NCBI RefSeq assembly: GCF_010686705.1
Contig: NZ_JAAGWY010000002.1
Span: forward strand, 706,001-770,000
DNA: 64,000 nucleotides
From: Leifsonia tongyongensis
Lineage (GTDB): Bacteria; Actinomycetota; Actinomycetes; Actinomycetales; Microbacteriaceae
Direction of reading: 5' to 3'
The position numbers were made by a program, and so were the translations under genes. The notes beneath the pieces were generated by a model, which was given only the letters and a program-made list of their open reading frames with translations, did no database searches and had not been told where the DNA came from. This document shows, in pieces, positions 1-8,731 of the stretch. The number at the start of each line of letters is the position of its first letter. Position 1 is the first letter of the stretch.

Positions 1-272
1 TCGCGCAGGTGGCGCTTCGTGAGGCGAACGATGTCGGCTTCCGTACCTCCGTCACGACTGCGCAGGATCACCGCACCCGACGCCGTCGCCGTCTCCGGAA
101 GGAGCCCGAGAATCGTCTTCGCGGTGACGGTCTTGCCACTGCCGCTCTCGCCGACGATCGCCAGCACTTCACCGGGCCCGACATGAAGGGTCACGCCATC
201 GACGGCCTTGACCGCACCGGCGTCCGTCGAGAAGGAGACGGCCAGATTGTTGATGTCCACGATGTCGGTCAT
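1..272 (-). CDS. Peptide ABC transporter ATP-binding protein, N-terminal part (cut by window edge)
   Basis: This is the first 90 codons of an ABC ATPase of the Dpp/Opp type; the rest lies beyond base 1. It would hydrolyse ATP to drive import through the two permeases encoded just upstream. The start ATG (270-272) overlaps the stop of the permease gene by 4 bp (ATGA), which implies translational coupling. The Walker A motif GESGSGKT is at residues 41-48. The sequence after it (KTVTAKTILGLLP) is typical of the oligopeptide/dipeptide ATPase family. The Walker B and signature motifs are not in the window, so whether this is a single ATPase or a DppDF fusion cannot be seen. Confidence 0.9.
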   Translation of the reverse strand, partial: MTDIVDINNLAVSFSTDAGAVKAVDGVTLHVGPGEVLAIVGESGSGKTVTAKTILGLLPETATASGAVILRSRDGGTEADIVRLTKRHLR

Positions 273-1381
273 GGCCGAACCCCGATTCCGTGTTCGTCGA
301 AACTCTCTCCGCCTTCGAGACCGTCCAGACCGCCGGGGCCCGCCGTGAGGGTGCCACCGGGAACCACCGAGGTCTCGGCGACCTCACCAGCCGCCATCGC
401 GACCGCGCGGCGACCGCGCAGACGCGGGTCGGCGAGGTCGTTCAGGCTCTCGCCGACGAGGGTGATGCCGAGGACGGCGAGGACGATCGCGACACCGGGG
501 TAGACGGCCGTCCACCAGATGCCGCTGGTCACATCCGCGAGCGACTTGTTCAGGTCGTAGCCCCACTCGGCAGCGGACGTCGGCTCGATGCCGAAGCCGA
601 GGAAGCCGAGGCCAGCGAGGGTCAGGACCGCCTCTGAGGAGTTCAGGGTGAAGATCAGCGGAAGCGTGCGCGTGGAATTGCGGAACACGTGGCGGAACAT
701 GATGCGCGAGTTGCTGGCGCCGATCACCTTCGCCGACTCGACGTACGCCTCGGCCTTGATCCTCACCGCCTCCGAACGGATGACACGGAAGTACTGCGGA
801 ATATAGACCACCGTGATCGAGATCGCGGCCGCCATGATTCCACCCCACAGGTTCGACTGGCCGCCGCTGATCGCGATCGCGACGACGATCGCCAGCAGCA
901 GGGACGGGAAGGCGAAGACCGCATCAAGGATCACGACCAGGACCCGGTCGAGCCAGCCACCGAAGTAGCCGCTGATGAGACCGAGGAAGATCCCGGCGAA
1001 GATCGACAGGACGACCGCGACGATGATCACGAGGATCGCGGTCTGGGCGCCCCAGAGCACACGCGAATAGACGTCGTAGCCGCCCACAGTGGTGCCCCAG
1101 ATGTGAGCGGGGCTCGGCGGCTGCTGCGACCCGAACGGCCCGCTGGCATCGCGCAGCTGCGCGAAACCGTACGGGGCGATGACCGGTGCGAAGATCGCGA
1201 CGAAGATGAAGATCGCCGTGATGACGAGGCCGACGACGAGCATGCCACGCTGCAGGCCGACGCTCTGGCGGAACTGGTGGATGACCGGGATGCGGTCGAG
1301 AAGACTGCGCTTGGGCGGTGCGGCAACGACTGCGGCTGCGGCTTCGGTTTCGGTTTCGGGCTGAATCGACTGCTCCGACAT
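269..1381 (-). CDS. Peptide ABC transporter permease (DppC type)
   Basis: A 370-residue inner-membrane permease of the binding-protein-dependent family (BPD_transp_1). With the DppB-type partner it forms the channel for a peptide or related solute. The N-terminal cytoplasmic arm ends in KRSLLDRIP and is followed by the first membrane segment (LVVGLVITAIFIFVAIFAP). The EAA-type cytoplasmic loop is near AESAKVIGASNSRI. The family normally ends near DPRLRGRR. Here an unusual Gly-rich hydrophilic tail of about 45 residues follows and ends in HGIGVRP. The gene is second to last in a minus-strand order of binding protein, permease B, permease C, ATPase. The start lies 1 bp after the stop of the preceding permease gene. 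Confidence 0.93.
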   Translation of the reverse strand: MSEQSIQPETETEAAAAVVAAPPKRSLLDRIPVIHQFRQSVGLQRGMLVVGLVITAIFIFVAIFAPVIAPYGFAQLRDASGPFGSQQPPSPAHIWGTTVGGYDVYSRVLWGAQTAILVIIVAVVLSIFAGIFLGLISGYFGGWLDRVLVVILDAVFAFPSLLLAIVVAIAISGGQSNLWGGIMAAAISITVVYIPQYFRVIRSEAVRIKAEAYVESAKVIGASNSRIMFRHVFRNSTRTLPLIFTLNSSEAVLTLAGLGFLGFGIEPTSAAEWGYDLNKSLADVTSGIWWTAVYPGVAIVLAVLGITLVGESLNDLADPRLRGRRAVAMAAGEVAETSVVPGGTLTAGPGGLDGLEGGESFDEHGIGVRP

Positions 1382-1382
1382 G

Positions 1383-2477
1383 TCAGTACCTCACTCTCGG
1401 GTCGATGAGGGCGGCTATGACGTCGACGATGAAGTTCGTCAGCGCGACGATCACGGCGAGCAGGACCACCATGCCCTGCACGGCCACGTAGTCGCGCGAC
1501 AGCAGGTACTGCACCAGCTGGAACCCGAGGCCCCGCCACTCGAACGTGGTCTCGGTGAGGACTGCGCCGCTCAACAGGATGGCGATCTGGAGGCCGATCA
1601 CGGTGATGATCGGGATGAGGGCAGGCTTGTACGCGTGACGGCGCACGAGGCGGTACTCGCTGACACCGCGGGAGCGGGCCGCGTCGACGTAGTCGGTGGA
1701 GAGCGTGCCGATGACGTTCGTCCGCACCAGGCGGAGGAACACGCCCGCCGTCAGCAGACCCAGTGTGATCGCCGGAAGGATGGCATGCTGGAGGACGTCG
1801 GTGGTGACAGCTGGATCACCGGTCAGGAACGAGTCGATGAGGTAGATGCCCGTCTTGTTCGGGAGCGTCTGCATCTCGAGTTCTGAGCTCGTGGATGCGC
1901 GGCCGGCGACCGGCAGCCAGTTGAGCCAGATCGAGAAGATCAGTTTCAGCATGAGGCCCGCGAAGAACACTGGTGTCGCGTAGCAGAGGATCGCGAAGAT
2001 CCGCAGTGACGCATCCCGACCCTTGTCGCGGTAGTAGGCGGCGACCATTCCGAGCGGGATGCCGACGATGAACGCGACGATGAGCGCATAGAAGGCGAGC
2101 TCCAGGGTGGCAGCACCATAGGTGAGCAGCACGTGGACGACCGGCTGGTTGTCGCTCAGCGTCGTGCCGAAGTCACCCGTGAAGACGTGCCCGATGTACT
2201 CGAAGTACTGGACGATCAGCGGGCGGTCGTAGCCGGCCTGGTGGATGCGCTCGGCGAGCTGGCTCGGCGTAAGTTTGCCGCCCAGGGCGGCGGTGATCGG
2301 GTCGCCTGTCGCACGCATGATGAAGAACACCACGGTGACGAGGATGAAGATCGTGGGAATGATCAGGAGGGCACGGATTACGATGTAGCGCCCCAGACCA
2401 CCCCCCGAGCCTTTGGATCTCTTCGTGGGAGAAGGGGCGGCCTCCGCAGGGGCGGGGCCGGTGACAGTCGCTGTCAT
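1383..2477 (-). CDS. Peptide ABC transporter permease (DppB type)
   Basis: A 364-residue permease with the DppB/OppB architecture. An N-terminal membrane anchor (RYIVIRALLIIPTIFILVTV) is followed by a periplasmic segment and the conserved membrane core. The motif DYVDAARSRGVSEYRLVRR is the EAA loop that docks to the ATPase. The protein ends in DPRVRY, as expected for the family. I chose the ATG at 2475-2477; an in-frame TTG three codons upstream (2486) is possible, and neither has a strong Shine-Dalgarno sequence. The gene lies about 95 bp downstream of the substrate-binding protein gene, probably in the same operon. Confidence 0.93.
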   Translation of the reverse strand: MTATVTGPAPAEAAPSPTKRSKGSGGGLGRYIVIRALLIIPTIFILVTVVFFIMRATGDPITAALGGKLTPSQLAERIHQAGYDRPLIVQYFEYIGHVFTGDFGTTLSDNQPVVHVLLTYGAATLELAFYALIVAFIVGIPLGMVAAYYRDKGRDASLRIFAILCYATPVFFAGLMLKLIFSIWLNWLPVAGRASTSSELEMQTLPNKTGIYLIDSFLTGDPAVTTDVLQHAILPAITLGLLTAGVFLRLVRTNVIGTLSTDYVDAARSRGVSEYRLVRRHAYKPALIPIITVIGLQIAILLSGAVLTETTFEWRGLGFQLVQYLLSRDYVAVQGMVVLLAVIVALTNFIVDVIAALIDPRVRY

Positions 2478-2571
2478 TCTTGCCAATCGTGAGGGAACCG
2501 ATAGCGAGGGGGCGGCCCGCTTTCGCGAGTCGCCCCCCAGCTTCGTTAGGCGATTCTACCGGTCGTCAGGC

Positions 2572-4206
2572 TCAGCCCTTCGACATCGCTCCGTACCGGA
2601 ACTTGAAGGAGGCGTCCAGCGTCTTCTGGGTGCCGGAGACATTCTTGCCCGTGATCGCGACCTGTGCACCCTGGAGCAGTGGCAGTGTCGGCAGGTCGGC
2701 CGCGACCTTGGTCTGGATCTGCTCGATCAGCTGCGTACGAGCCGCCTTGTCCGTCGTTCCGATCTGCTTGGTGATCAGATCCTGGACCTCCTTGTTGCTG
2801 TAGTGGTTCACGAGGAAGCTGTCAGCGGAGAAGAACGGCGTCAGGTAGTTGTCGGCGTCGGAGTAGTCCGGGAACCAGCCGAGCTGGTACTGGGGATAGG
2901 TGTCCTTGACCCGGTCCTTGCTGTACTGGACGTACTCGGTCGACTGGATGTTCACCTTGAACAGGCCACCCTGCTCCAGCTGGTCCTTGACCATCGCGTA
3001 CTCGTCGCTCGACGAGGGCCCGTAGTGCGAGGGCGTGTACTGGATGTTCAGTGTGACCGGGGTGGTGACACCGGCGGCCTGGAGGGCGGCCTTCGCCTTG
3101 TCGAGGCTCGGGCCACCGTTGCCGTCGCCGTACTGATCCTTGAGCGGTGTGATCGCGCCCGTCAGGCCGGACGGGACGTACGAGTACAGCGGGGTGTACG
3201 TGTCCTTGTAAACCTGCTTGGCGATGGCCGCGCGGTCGACGAGGTCGGCCGCTGCCTGACGAACGGCGAGTGCCTTCTTCGGGTCGGCCTGCGGTGTAGC
3301 TGCTCCAAACGGCATCGTGTTGAAGTTGAACACGATGTAGCGGATCTCGCCACCGGGACCGTCGACGACCTTGACGTTCTTATCGGTGCGAAGGCTCGCG
3401 ATGTCCGTAGCGGAGAGGCTGCGGTACGCGACGTCGATGCCACCCTTCTGGATGTCGAGCTTCATGTTCGACGGGTCCGTGTAGTACTTGACGTCGACCT
3501 TGTCGGTCGCCGGCTTGCCGAGGAGACCCTTGTAGCCTGGGAACGCTTTGTACGCCACGAGGCTGTTGAAGTTGTAGCTCGTGATGGTGTACTGGCCGGC
3601 GAACGCGTCACCCTTGACGATGTCGGTGTCAGAAGTGACCTTGTCCGGAGAGAAGACCTGCTCGTCGACGATCGGGCCGGCGGGGCTCGAGAGCACCTGG
3701 GCGAAGGTCTGGTCGTTCGGCACCTTGAGGTGGAACACGACGGTAGTCGGGTCGGGAGCGTCGGTCGACGCGAGGTTGGCAAGCAGGTAGGACGGCCCAT
3801 TGGCGTCGTTGATCTTCGTCTGGCGGTCGAACGAGAACTTCACGTCGGATGACGTCAGGTCGTGGCCGTTCGCGAACTTGAGGCCCGGCTTGAGCTTCAC
3901 GGTGTACTCGGTCGGCGACGTGAACGACGCCGACTCTGCGATGTCCGGCTTCACGTCGGAGGAGCCGTACGGCGTGTTCATGAGGAACGGGTACACCTGG
4001 TTCATCACGGCGAACGAACCGTTGTCGTACGAACCGGCGGGGTCGATCGAGGTGATCTTGTCGGTGGTTCCGACGGTGAGCGTGCCGGAACTGCCGGAGC
4101 TCGAGTTGTTGGCGTTGCCGGAGCAACCTGCGAGCACGATGGCCGTCGCCGCGAATGCGGCGGTAACGGCTAGAGCGCGTCTGCCGCTCGTGTGGGCGGA
4201 TCTCAT
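2572..4206 (-). CDS. Peptide ABC transporter substrate-binding lipoprotein (DppA type, SBP_bac_5)
   Basis: A 544-residue extracytoplasmic solute receptor anchored as a lipoprotein. The signal peptide has an RR-containing n-region, a hydrophobic core (AVTAAFAATAIV) and the lipobox LAGC, with the lipidated Cys at residue 28. A Ser/Gly-rich linker follows. The mature part has the family-5 pattern (ITSIDPAGSYDNGSFAVMNQ, and later LNIQYTPSHYGPSS). The start at 4206 is preceded by AGAGG about 10 nt upstream. It is the first gene of the importer operon. The exact substrate (di- or oligopeptide, or another family-5 ligand) cannot be read from the sequence. Confidence 0.93.
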   Translation of the reverse strand: MRSAHTSGRRALAVTAAFAATAIVLAGCSGNANNSSSGSSGTLTVGTTDKITSIDPAGSYDNGSFAVMNQVYPFLMNTPYGSSDVKPDIAESASFTSPTEYTVKLKPGLKFANGHDLTSSDVKFSFDRQTKINDANGPSYLLANLASTDAPDPTTVVFHLKVPNDQTFAQVLSSPAGPIVDEQVFSPDKVTSDTDIVKGDAFAGQYTITSYNFNSLVAYKAFPGYKGLLGKPATDKVDVKYYTDPSNMKLDIQKGGIDVAYRSLSATDIASLRTDKNVKVVDGPGGEIRYIVFNFNTMPFGAATPQADPKKALAVRQAAADLVDRAAIAKQVYKDTYTPLYSYVPSGLTGAITPLKDQYGDGNGGPSLDKAKAALQAAGVTTPVTLNIQYTPSHYGPSSSDEYAMVKDQLEQGGLFKVNIQSTEYVQYSKDRVKDTYPQYQLGWFPDYSDADNYLTPFFSADSFLVNHYSNKEVQDLITKQIGTTDKAARTQLIEQIQTKVAADLPTLPLLQGAQVAITGKNVSGTQKTLDASFKFRYGAMSKG

Positions 4207-4279
4207 TTTCCGATTACCTCTTCCTGGTGTGGGGTCAGCCAGCCCGGTGGGCAGCGCTGTGCGCACCGCCGGACTGCGT

Positions 4280-4302
4280 TGATTCTTGATAACACAGAAT
4301 CA
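4280..4302. promoter_or_regulatory. Inverted repeat upstream of the peptide importer
   Basis: TGATTCT at 4280-4286 and AGAATCA at 4296-4302 form a perfect 7-bp inverted repeat with a 9-nt AT-rich spacer. It lies in the 150-bp gap between dnaG and the binding-protein gene, about 75 bp before the start codon. Size and position suit an operator for a dimeric repressor. No cognate regulator gene is adjacent. Confidence 0.4.
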
Positions 4303-4356
4303 GCGTGCCATCGAACCGTTTCGGCGATTCGTAGCGAGATCTTTACTCTGACGCAT

Positions 4357-6279
4357 TTATTCGTCGCGCAGCTTGCGCCGGTCCGCTTCGATCTGCACGA
4401 GTTCGCGCTGGAGTGCGGTATAGGCGTCACGCTGCTCCGGGTCGGCGCGCTGGAGTCGCCCGAGAAGGTCGGCTTTTCGTCGCAGGAGGTCGCGCTCGAT
4501 CAGCGAACTGGTGACACCGCGCACGTAGGCGGTCAGCTCCTTTTCGGAACGCTCGGGAATGGGCGCGACACCCAGTTCAGTGACCAGCGTCGAGAACGGC
4601 GCAGGCACCTCGTGGGCGACGCGAGCGAGCCAGTCGGGCGAATCCATGGTGTCCAGCGTCGTCGCGATGCCGTCGCGCACGACAGCGAGGCTCTGGTTCG
4701 CGAAGGCCGTCTGGGTCGCCCTGCGGGTGAGGTCGACGCCGACCATCGCGGGGTACTGGAGCATGGCCATCAGCGCATCGCGTTCGAGCCGCGTCGCGTG
4801 GTCGGTCGGGAGGGTGACGAGGGACGGCCCGTCGGCGACCGGAGGTCGTCCGGGTGTCGCCGGGGTTGCATCGGCCCCCGACCGCTGCCCGCTCGAACGT
4901 GCCTGCCCGGTCAATTGGGCCTGGGAGCTGCCGCCGCTCGAATGTGCCGGGGCCGGCGTGCTGCTCGAACGAGCAGCGGACACGGCCCTGCTCACCTCGG
5001 ACAGCTCTAATCCGAGCATCCGCGCGAGCTCACGGGTGTAGCCGGGGCGCAACGACGGATCGCGGATATCGGAGACGACCGGGGCTGCCGCCCGCAATGC
5101 GGCGACCCGGCCCTCGACGGTGTCCAGGTTGTAGTTCGACAGCACCTGTTTGATCATGAACTCGAACATGGGCTTCTTCGAGTCGATCATCCGCCGGACC
5201 GCGTCGTCGCCTTTCGCGAGGCGCAGGTCGCAGGGATCGAGGCCGTCAGGCCCGACGGCGACGTAGGTCTGCGCGGCGAACCGCTGCTCCTCGGTGAAGG
5301 CGCGCATCGCCGCCTTCTGGCCGGCGGCATCCGGGTCGAATGTGAAGACGACCTCGCCGAGACCGGAGTCGTCGCCCAGGACTCGCCGCAGCACCTTGAT
5401 GTGGTCGACGCCGAACGAGGTGCCGCAGGTCGCCACGGCAGTGGTGATGCCCGCGAGGTGGCAGGCCATGACATCGGTGTACCCCTCGACGACGACGACC
5501 TGGCGGCTTCGGGAGATCTCGCGCTTGGCGAGGTCGAGGCCGTAGAGCACCTGGGCTTTGTGGTAGACGGGTGTCTCGGGGGTGTTCAGGTATTTGGGTC
5601 CGTTGTCATCGTCGAGGAGTTTGCGCGCGCCGAACCCGATCGTCTGGCCGGTGACGTCGCGGATGGGCCAGACGAGCCTGCCGCGGAACCGGTCGTAGAC
5701 GCCGCGATCGCCGGCGGAGACCAGTCCGGCGGACGCCAGTTCATCCTGGCTGAACCCGCGCCCGCGAAGGTGTTTCGTGAGCTCATCCCAGCTCTTCGGC
5801 GCGAACCCGATGCCGAAGTGTGCTGCCGCGGCCGCGTCGAACCCTCGCTCGCCGAGGAAGCGGCGCCCGACATCGGCTTCGGGTGCGGCGAGCCTGTCGG
5901 CGAAGAACTCCTCTGCTGCGGTGTTCGCGGCGAGGATGCGCGCGCGGTTGCCGAGCTCCGGTGTGGCGCCGCCGTCTTCGTAGTGGAGGGTGAGGCCGAC
6001 CTTGCCTGCGAGGCGTTCGACGGCTTCGGTGAAGCTGACGTGATCCATCTTCTGGAGGAACGAGTACACGTCGCCGCTCTCACCGCAGCCGAAGCAGTGG
6101 TACATGCCGACCTGCGGGCGCACATGGAAGCTGGGGCTGCGTTCGTCGTGGAACGGGCACAGGCCTTTGAGGGAGCCGACACCTGCAGGACGGAGGCTGA
6201 CATAGTCGCCCACGATGTCGGCGATGTTGGTGCGGGCTTTGACCTCTTCGATGTCACTCTGTCGAATTCGGCCGGCCAT
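4357..6279 (-). CDS. dnaG: DNA primase
   Basis: A 640-residue primase that makes RNA primers at the replication fork. The N-terminal CHC2 zinc finger has C41, H44, C62 and C65 (CPFHDE and CFGCGE). The catalytic core follows, and its TOPRIM domain shows [12 protein letters not shown] and the acidic FDPDAAG motif. A low-complexity Ser/Gly/Pro linker at roughly residues 440-490 joins the C-terminal region that normally binds DnaB. Length and domain order are normal. The gene is preceded by the DUF4282 gene on the same strand with a 60-bp gap. Confidence 0.98.
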   Translation of the reverse strand: MAGRIRQSDIEEVKARTNIADIVGDYVSLRPAGVGSLKGLCPFHDERSPSFHVRPQVGMYHCFGCGESGDVYSFLQKMDHVSFTEAVERLAGKVGLTLHYEDGGATPELGNRARILAANTAAEEFFADRLAAPEADVGRRFLGERGFDAAAAAHFGIGFAPKSWDELTKHLRGRGFSQDELASAGLVSAGDRGVYDRFRGRLVWPIRDVTGQTIGFGARKLLDDDNGPKYLNTPETPVYHKAQVLYGLDLAKREISRSRQVVVVEGYTDVMACHLAGITTAVATCGTSFGVDHIKVLRRVLGDDSGLGEVVFTFDPDAAGQKAAMRAFTEEQRFAAQTYVAVGPDGLDPCDLRLAKGDDAVRRMIDSKKPMFEFMIKQVLSNYNLDTVEGRVAALRAAAPVVSDIRDPSLRPGYTRELARMLGLELSEVSRAVSAARSSSTPAPAHSSGGSSQAQLTGQARSSGQRSGADATPATPGRPPVADGPSLVTLPTDHATRLERDALMAMLQYPAMVGVDLTRRATQTAFANQSLAVVRDGIATTLDTMDSPDWLARVAHEVPAPFSTLVTELGVAPIPERSEKELTAYVRGVTSSLIERDLLRRKADLLGRLQRADPEQRDAYTALQRELVQIEADRRKLRDE

Positions 6280-6339
6280 AGTCTGATTCTACTGAGCGGA
6301 CCGACATCGACGGTCTCGCGTGTGGCGTGGTCAGAGGTC

Positions 6340-7359
6340 CTACTTCCGTCGTGGACGCGTGTTCTCGGCGATGGCGACGACGGCCACGAAGACCTCGATC
6401 GCGACCCGGAGCAGGAGGATGGCCAGCGCGCATCCGACGACCGTGAGAATCAGGCCGAACAGGAAGACGAACGCTCCGAGGAACGAGTGCGTGGCGATCC
6501 CCTGGCCGAGCCAGTAGATGAGGGAGAGGATCGTGCTCAGCCCGATCAGGACGAGGCCGACGACGTACGCCGGGCCCGCCAGTTTGCGCGTCACGTAGCG
6601 GGTGAAGGTGAAGTCGAAGAGTGCGGAGAAGAAACCGTCATTGTCCAGACGTTCTGCGAACACTTCAGTTATCGTTCTCGCGGGCGGCGCGGCCTGGTGG
6701 GCGGCCGGTGGCTCGGTGGTGAACGGACGCTCGGGGGCGGGCTCCGCCGGCTTCTCGGGGGCGGCCTCCGCCGGCTGCTCGGCGACCGGCTGCGCGGACG
6801 CGGGCTGCGCCGGCTGCGCGGCGACCGGCTGCGCGGACGCCGGCTGCGCCGGCTGCTCGGCGACGGACTGCTCAACCGCTGGCTCTGCCGGCTGCTCAGG
6901 TGCCTGCTGGACGGGGGTTACCGCGGGAGCGGCCTCCGTTACAGCCGTCGCCTGAGCCGACGCTGCCGGGGTCGTGGCAAGGATCTCTGTATCGTCGACG
7001 GTCGGCAGCACTTTGGTCTCGGCTGTTTCGCCCGTTCCGGCACTCGCTGGGGTGGCCGTCGGAGGCGTTCGCGGTGCCCTCTGCCGAGGGGCGCCTGCGC
7101 TCGCGGCCGCCGTGGTCCCGGCCGCCTTACCCGCAGCCGCCTTACCCGCAGCCGCCTTACCCGCTGCCGGCGTGCCCGCTGCCGGCGTGCCCGCTGCCGG
7201 CGTCCCCACGGCCGGCTTGCCCGCGGCGGGCTTGCGGGGCGCGGCCTTGCGTGGTGCGGCCTTGGGCGGCGTCGGTGCCGGGGCGGCCGCGCTGCCGTTC
7301 GCGGCGTCGGCGCCCGTTGCGGGTTCGTCGCCACTCGTCGGCGGTTGTGGCGCGCTCAT
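6340..7359 (-). CDS. DUF4282 membrane protein with Ala/Pro-rich N-terminus
   Basis: A 339-residue protein of unknown function. The first 230 or so residues are low-complexity and rich in Ala, Pro, Lys and Glu, with tandem units such as PAAGT and AAGKA and longer QPAQPASAQPVA-type repeats. The C-terminal 100 residues match DUF4282. They have the entry FFSALFDFTFTRYVTRK followed by two membrane helices (AYVVGLVLIGLSTILSLIY and LGAFVFLFGLILTVVGCALA). The start has an excellent Shine-Dalgarno (AGGAGG, 5 nt before ATG). The disordered N-terminus is expected to be cytoplasmic, but topology is inferred. The repeats make this gene prone to length variation. Confidence 0.85.
   Translation of the reverse strand: MSAPQPPTSGDEPATGADAANGSAAAPAPTPPKAAPRKAAPRKPAAGKPAVGTPAAGTPAAGTPAAGKAAAGKAAAGKAAGTTAAASAGAPRQRAPRTPPTATPASAGTGETAETKVLPTVDDTEILATTPAASAQATAVTEAAPAVTPVQQAPEQPAEPAVEQSVAEQPAQPASAQPVAAQPAQPASAQPVAEQPAEAAPEKPAEPAPERPFTTEPPAAHQAAPPARTITEVFAERLDNDGFFSALFDFTFTRYVTRKLAGPAYVVGLVLIGLSTILSLIYWLGQGIATHSFLGAFVFLFGLILTVVGCALAILLLRVAIEVFVAVVAIAENTRPRRK
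6766..6877. repeat. Direct repeats in the DUF4282 gene (QPAxPASAQPVA units)
   Basis: Long near-identical direct repeats of about 50 bp encode the PAQPASAQPVA(A/E)Q-type units of the disordered N-terminus. The copies differ at only a few bases, which suggests recent slippage or unequal exchange. Confidence 0.6.
7130..7208. repeat. Two runs of 15-bp tandem repeats in the DUF4282 gene
   Basis: Three adjacent copies of a 15-bp unit (gccgccttacccgca) are followed by about three copies of a second 15-bp unit (ctgccggcgtgcccg). They encode AAGKA and PAAGT pentapeptide repeats. The unit is a multiple of three, so copy-number change keeps the frame. Confidence 0.75.
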
Positions 7360-7416
7360 CGTTCCTCCTGTTGACCGTCATTCTCAGCGTCGAGCATCGT
7401 CTCAGCATCCAGCAGA

Positions 7417-7451
7417 GTGCCCGGGGGCACAAGGCCCCAGGCCTCGGGGCC
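7417..7451 (-). terminator. Paired GC-rich hairpins after dgt
   Basis: Two adjacent inverted repeats lie just downstream of dgt on the minus strand: GTGCCC-GG-GGGCAC (7417-7430) and GGCCCC-N7-GGGGCC (7433-7451). No T-run follows, so this is only a possible terminator. Confidence 0.35.
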
Positions 7452-7456
7452 GTTCG

Positions 7457-8728
7457 CTAATGCTGTACCAGGCGTTCGTACCATGCAAGCGCGGACTGGT
7501 CGGTCAGGCTCGCGACCTGGTCGACGACGACACGCTTCCGTGCAGCGTCGTCCGGTGCGGCGTTCCAGTCTTCGGCGAACCCGGCATCGAGTTCGAGCGG
7601 CCCGCTCGCAAGCAGCACATCGGCGAGCGTCGAGAGCACCTGGCGCTGCTGGGCGTAGATGGGCTGGCGTGTGTTGCGCGACATGACGAACGTCGCGACG
7701 ATGCCTTTCAGCACGGCGATCTCGGCCTGGATCTCTCTCGGAACCACGACGCCCGCCCCGAACCTGATGAGGCTCTCCTTTGCGGCTGCTTCGCGGGTGG
7801 CTCGCGTTGCGGCGCCCGCGAACCGCCCGATCAGCTGGCTCGTCAGGTTCTTCAGCCGGGCCTGTGCGCGGCGGCTGGAGTCCCATCCGTCGAGCCACAC
7901 ATCGAGCGTGTCGAGACGATCGAACGCTGCGATGAGTTCGTCGTTGCTGAACTCGCCTCCGATCCATTCGTACATGGACGCGACGAGTTCGTCGTGCTCG
8001 ACGCGACGACCCAGGGCCTGGACGTCGATGTACCCGTTGACCACGGCATCCTCGAAGTCGTGCACGCTGTAGGCGATGTCGTCGGAGAGGTCCATGACTT
8101 GCGCCTCGATGCAGCGGACCCGCTCCGGCGCGCCCGCACGCATCCATTCGAAGACGGGGCGGTCGTCGGCGTAGAAGCCGAATTTGGCACGCCCGCTCGG
8201 ATCGGACACGGACGAGGATGCCGGCCACGGGTATTTGCAGCTGGCATCGAGGCTCGCACGGGTCAGGTTGAGACCATACGCCCGCCCATCGTCGCCGAAG
8301 ACCTTCGGTTCGAGGCGGGTGAGGAGGCGGAGCGTCTGCGCGTTGCCCTCGAACCCTCCGATGTCGCTCGCCCAGTGGTTGAGCGCACGCTCGCCGTTGT
8401 GCCCGAACGGCGGATGCCCGATGTCGTGGGCCAGGCACGCGGTGTCGACGATGTCGGGATCGAGATCGAGGCTCGTGGCGAGTTCGCGGCCGACCTGGGC
8501 GACCTCAAGCGAGTGCGTGAGGCGGTTGCGGGCGAAGTCGAGCCCCGCAGTGGGGCTTAGCACCTGTGTCTTCGCGGCCAGGCGTCGCAATGCGGATGAA
8601 TGGAGGAGTCGGGCGCGGTCACGCGCGAAGTCGCTTCGACGGCTCGAATGCTGCTCGGGGAGCCAACGCTCGCGATCCTCCGGCGCGTAGGCCGGTGATC
8701 CGGGTTCGGGCCGACGAGTCTCGGTCAA
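7457..8728 (-). CDS. dgt: Deoxyguanosinetriphosphate triphosphohydrolase
   Basis: A 423-residue HD-domain enzyme that cleaves dGTP (and probably other dNTPs) to the deoxynucleoside and triphosphate. The metal-binding histidines and HD pair are visible at H72 (NRLTHSLEVAQ) and H101-D102 (ACLAHDIGHPPFGH). The sequence ALRRLAAKTQVL before them is typical of the family. The start is TTG at 8728 with GGAGGG about 6 nt upstream. The gene lies 3 bp after dusB and is clearly cotranscribed with it. The order dusB-dgt-dnaG is common in actinobacteria. Confidence 0.95.
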   Translation of the reverse strand: MTETRRPEPGSPAYAPEDRERWLPEQHSSRRSDFARDRARLLHSSALRRLAAKTQVLSPTAGLDFARNRLTHSLEVAQVGRELATSLDLDPDIVDTACLAHDIGHPPFGHNGERALNHWASDIGGFEGNAQTLRLLTRLEPKVFGDDGRAYGLNLTRASLDASCKYPWPASSSVSDPSGRAKFGFYADDRPVFEWMRAGAPERVRCIEAQVMDLSDDIAYSVHDFEDAVVNGYIDVQALGRRVEHDELVASMYEWIGGEFSNDELIAAFDRLDTLDVWLDGWDSSRRAQARLKNLTSQLIGRFAGAATRATREAAAKESLIRFGAGVVVPREIQAEIAVLKGIVATFVMSRNTRQPIYAQQRQVLSTLADVLLASGPLELDAGFAEDWNAAPDDAARKRVVVDQVASLTDQSALAWYERLVQH

Positions 8729-8731
8729 CGA

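Noticed and set aside
7130-7208. CRISPR-like array
   Set aside because: The repeats are 15 bp, contiguous without spacers, and lie inside a coding frame in multiples of three.
5401-7374. A 657-residue open frame on the plus strand opposite dnaG and the DUF4282 gene
   Set aside because: It is antisense to two well-supported genes, its composition is Arg/Gly/Leu-rich shadow, and it has no domain or ribosome site.
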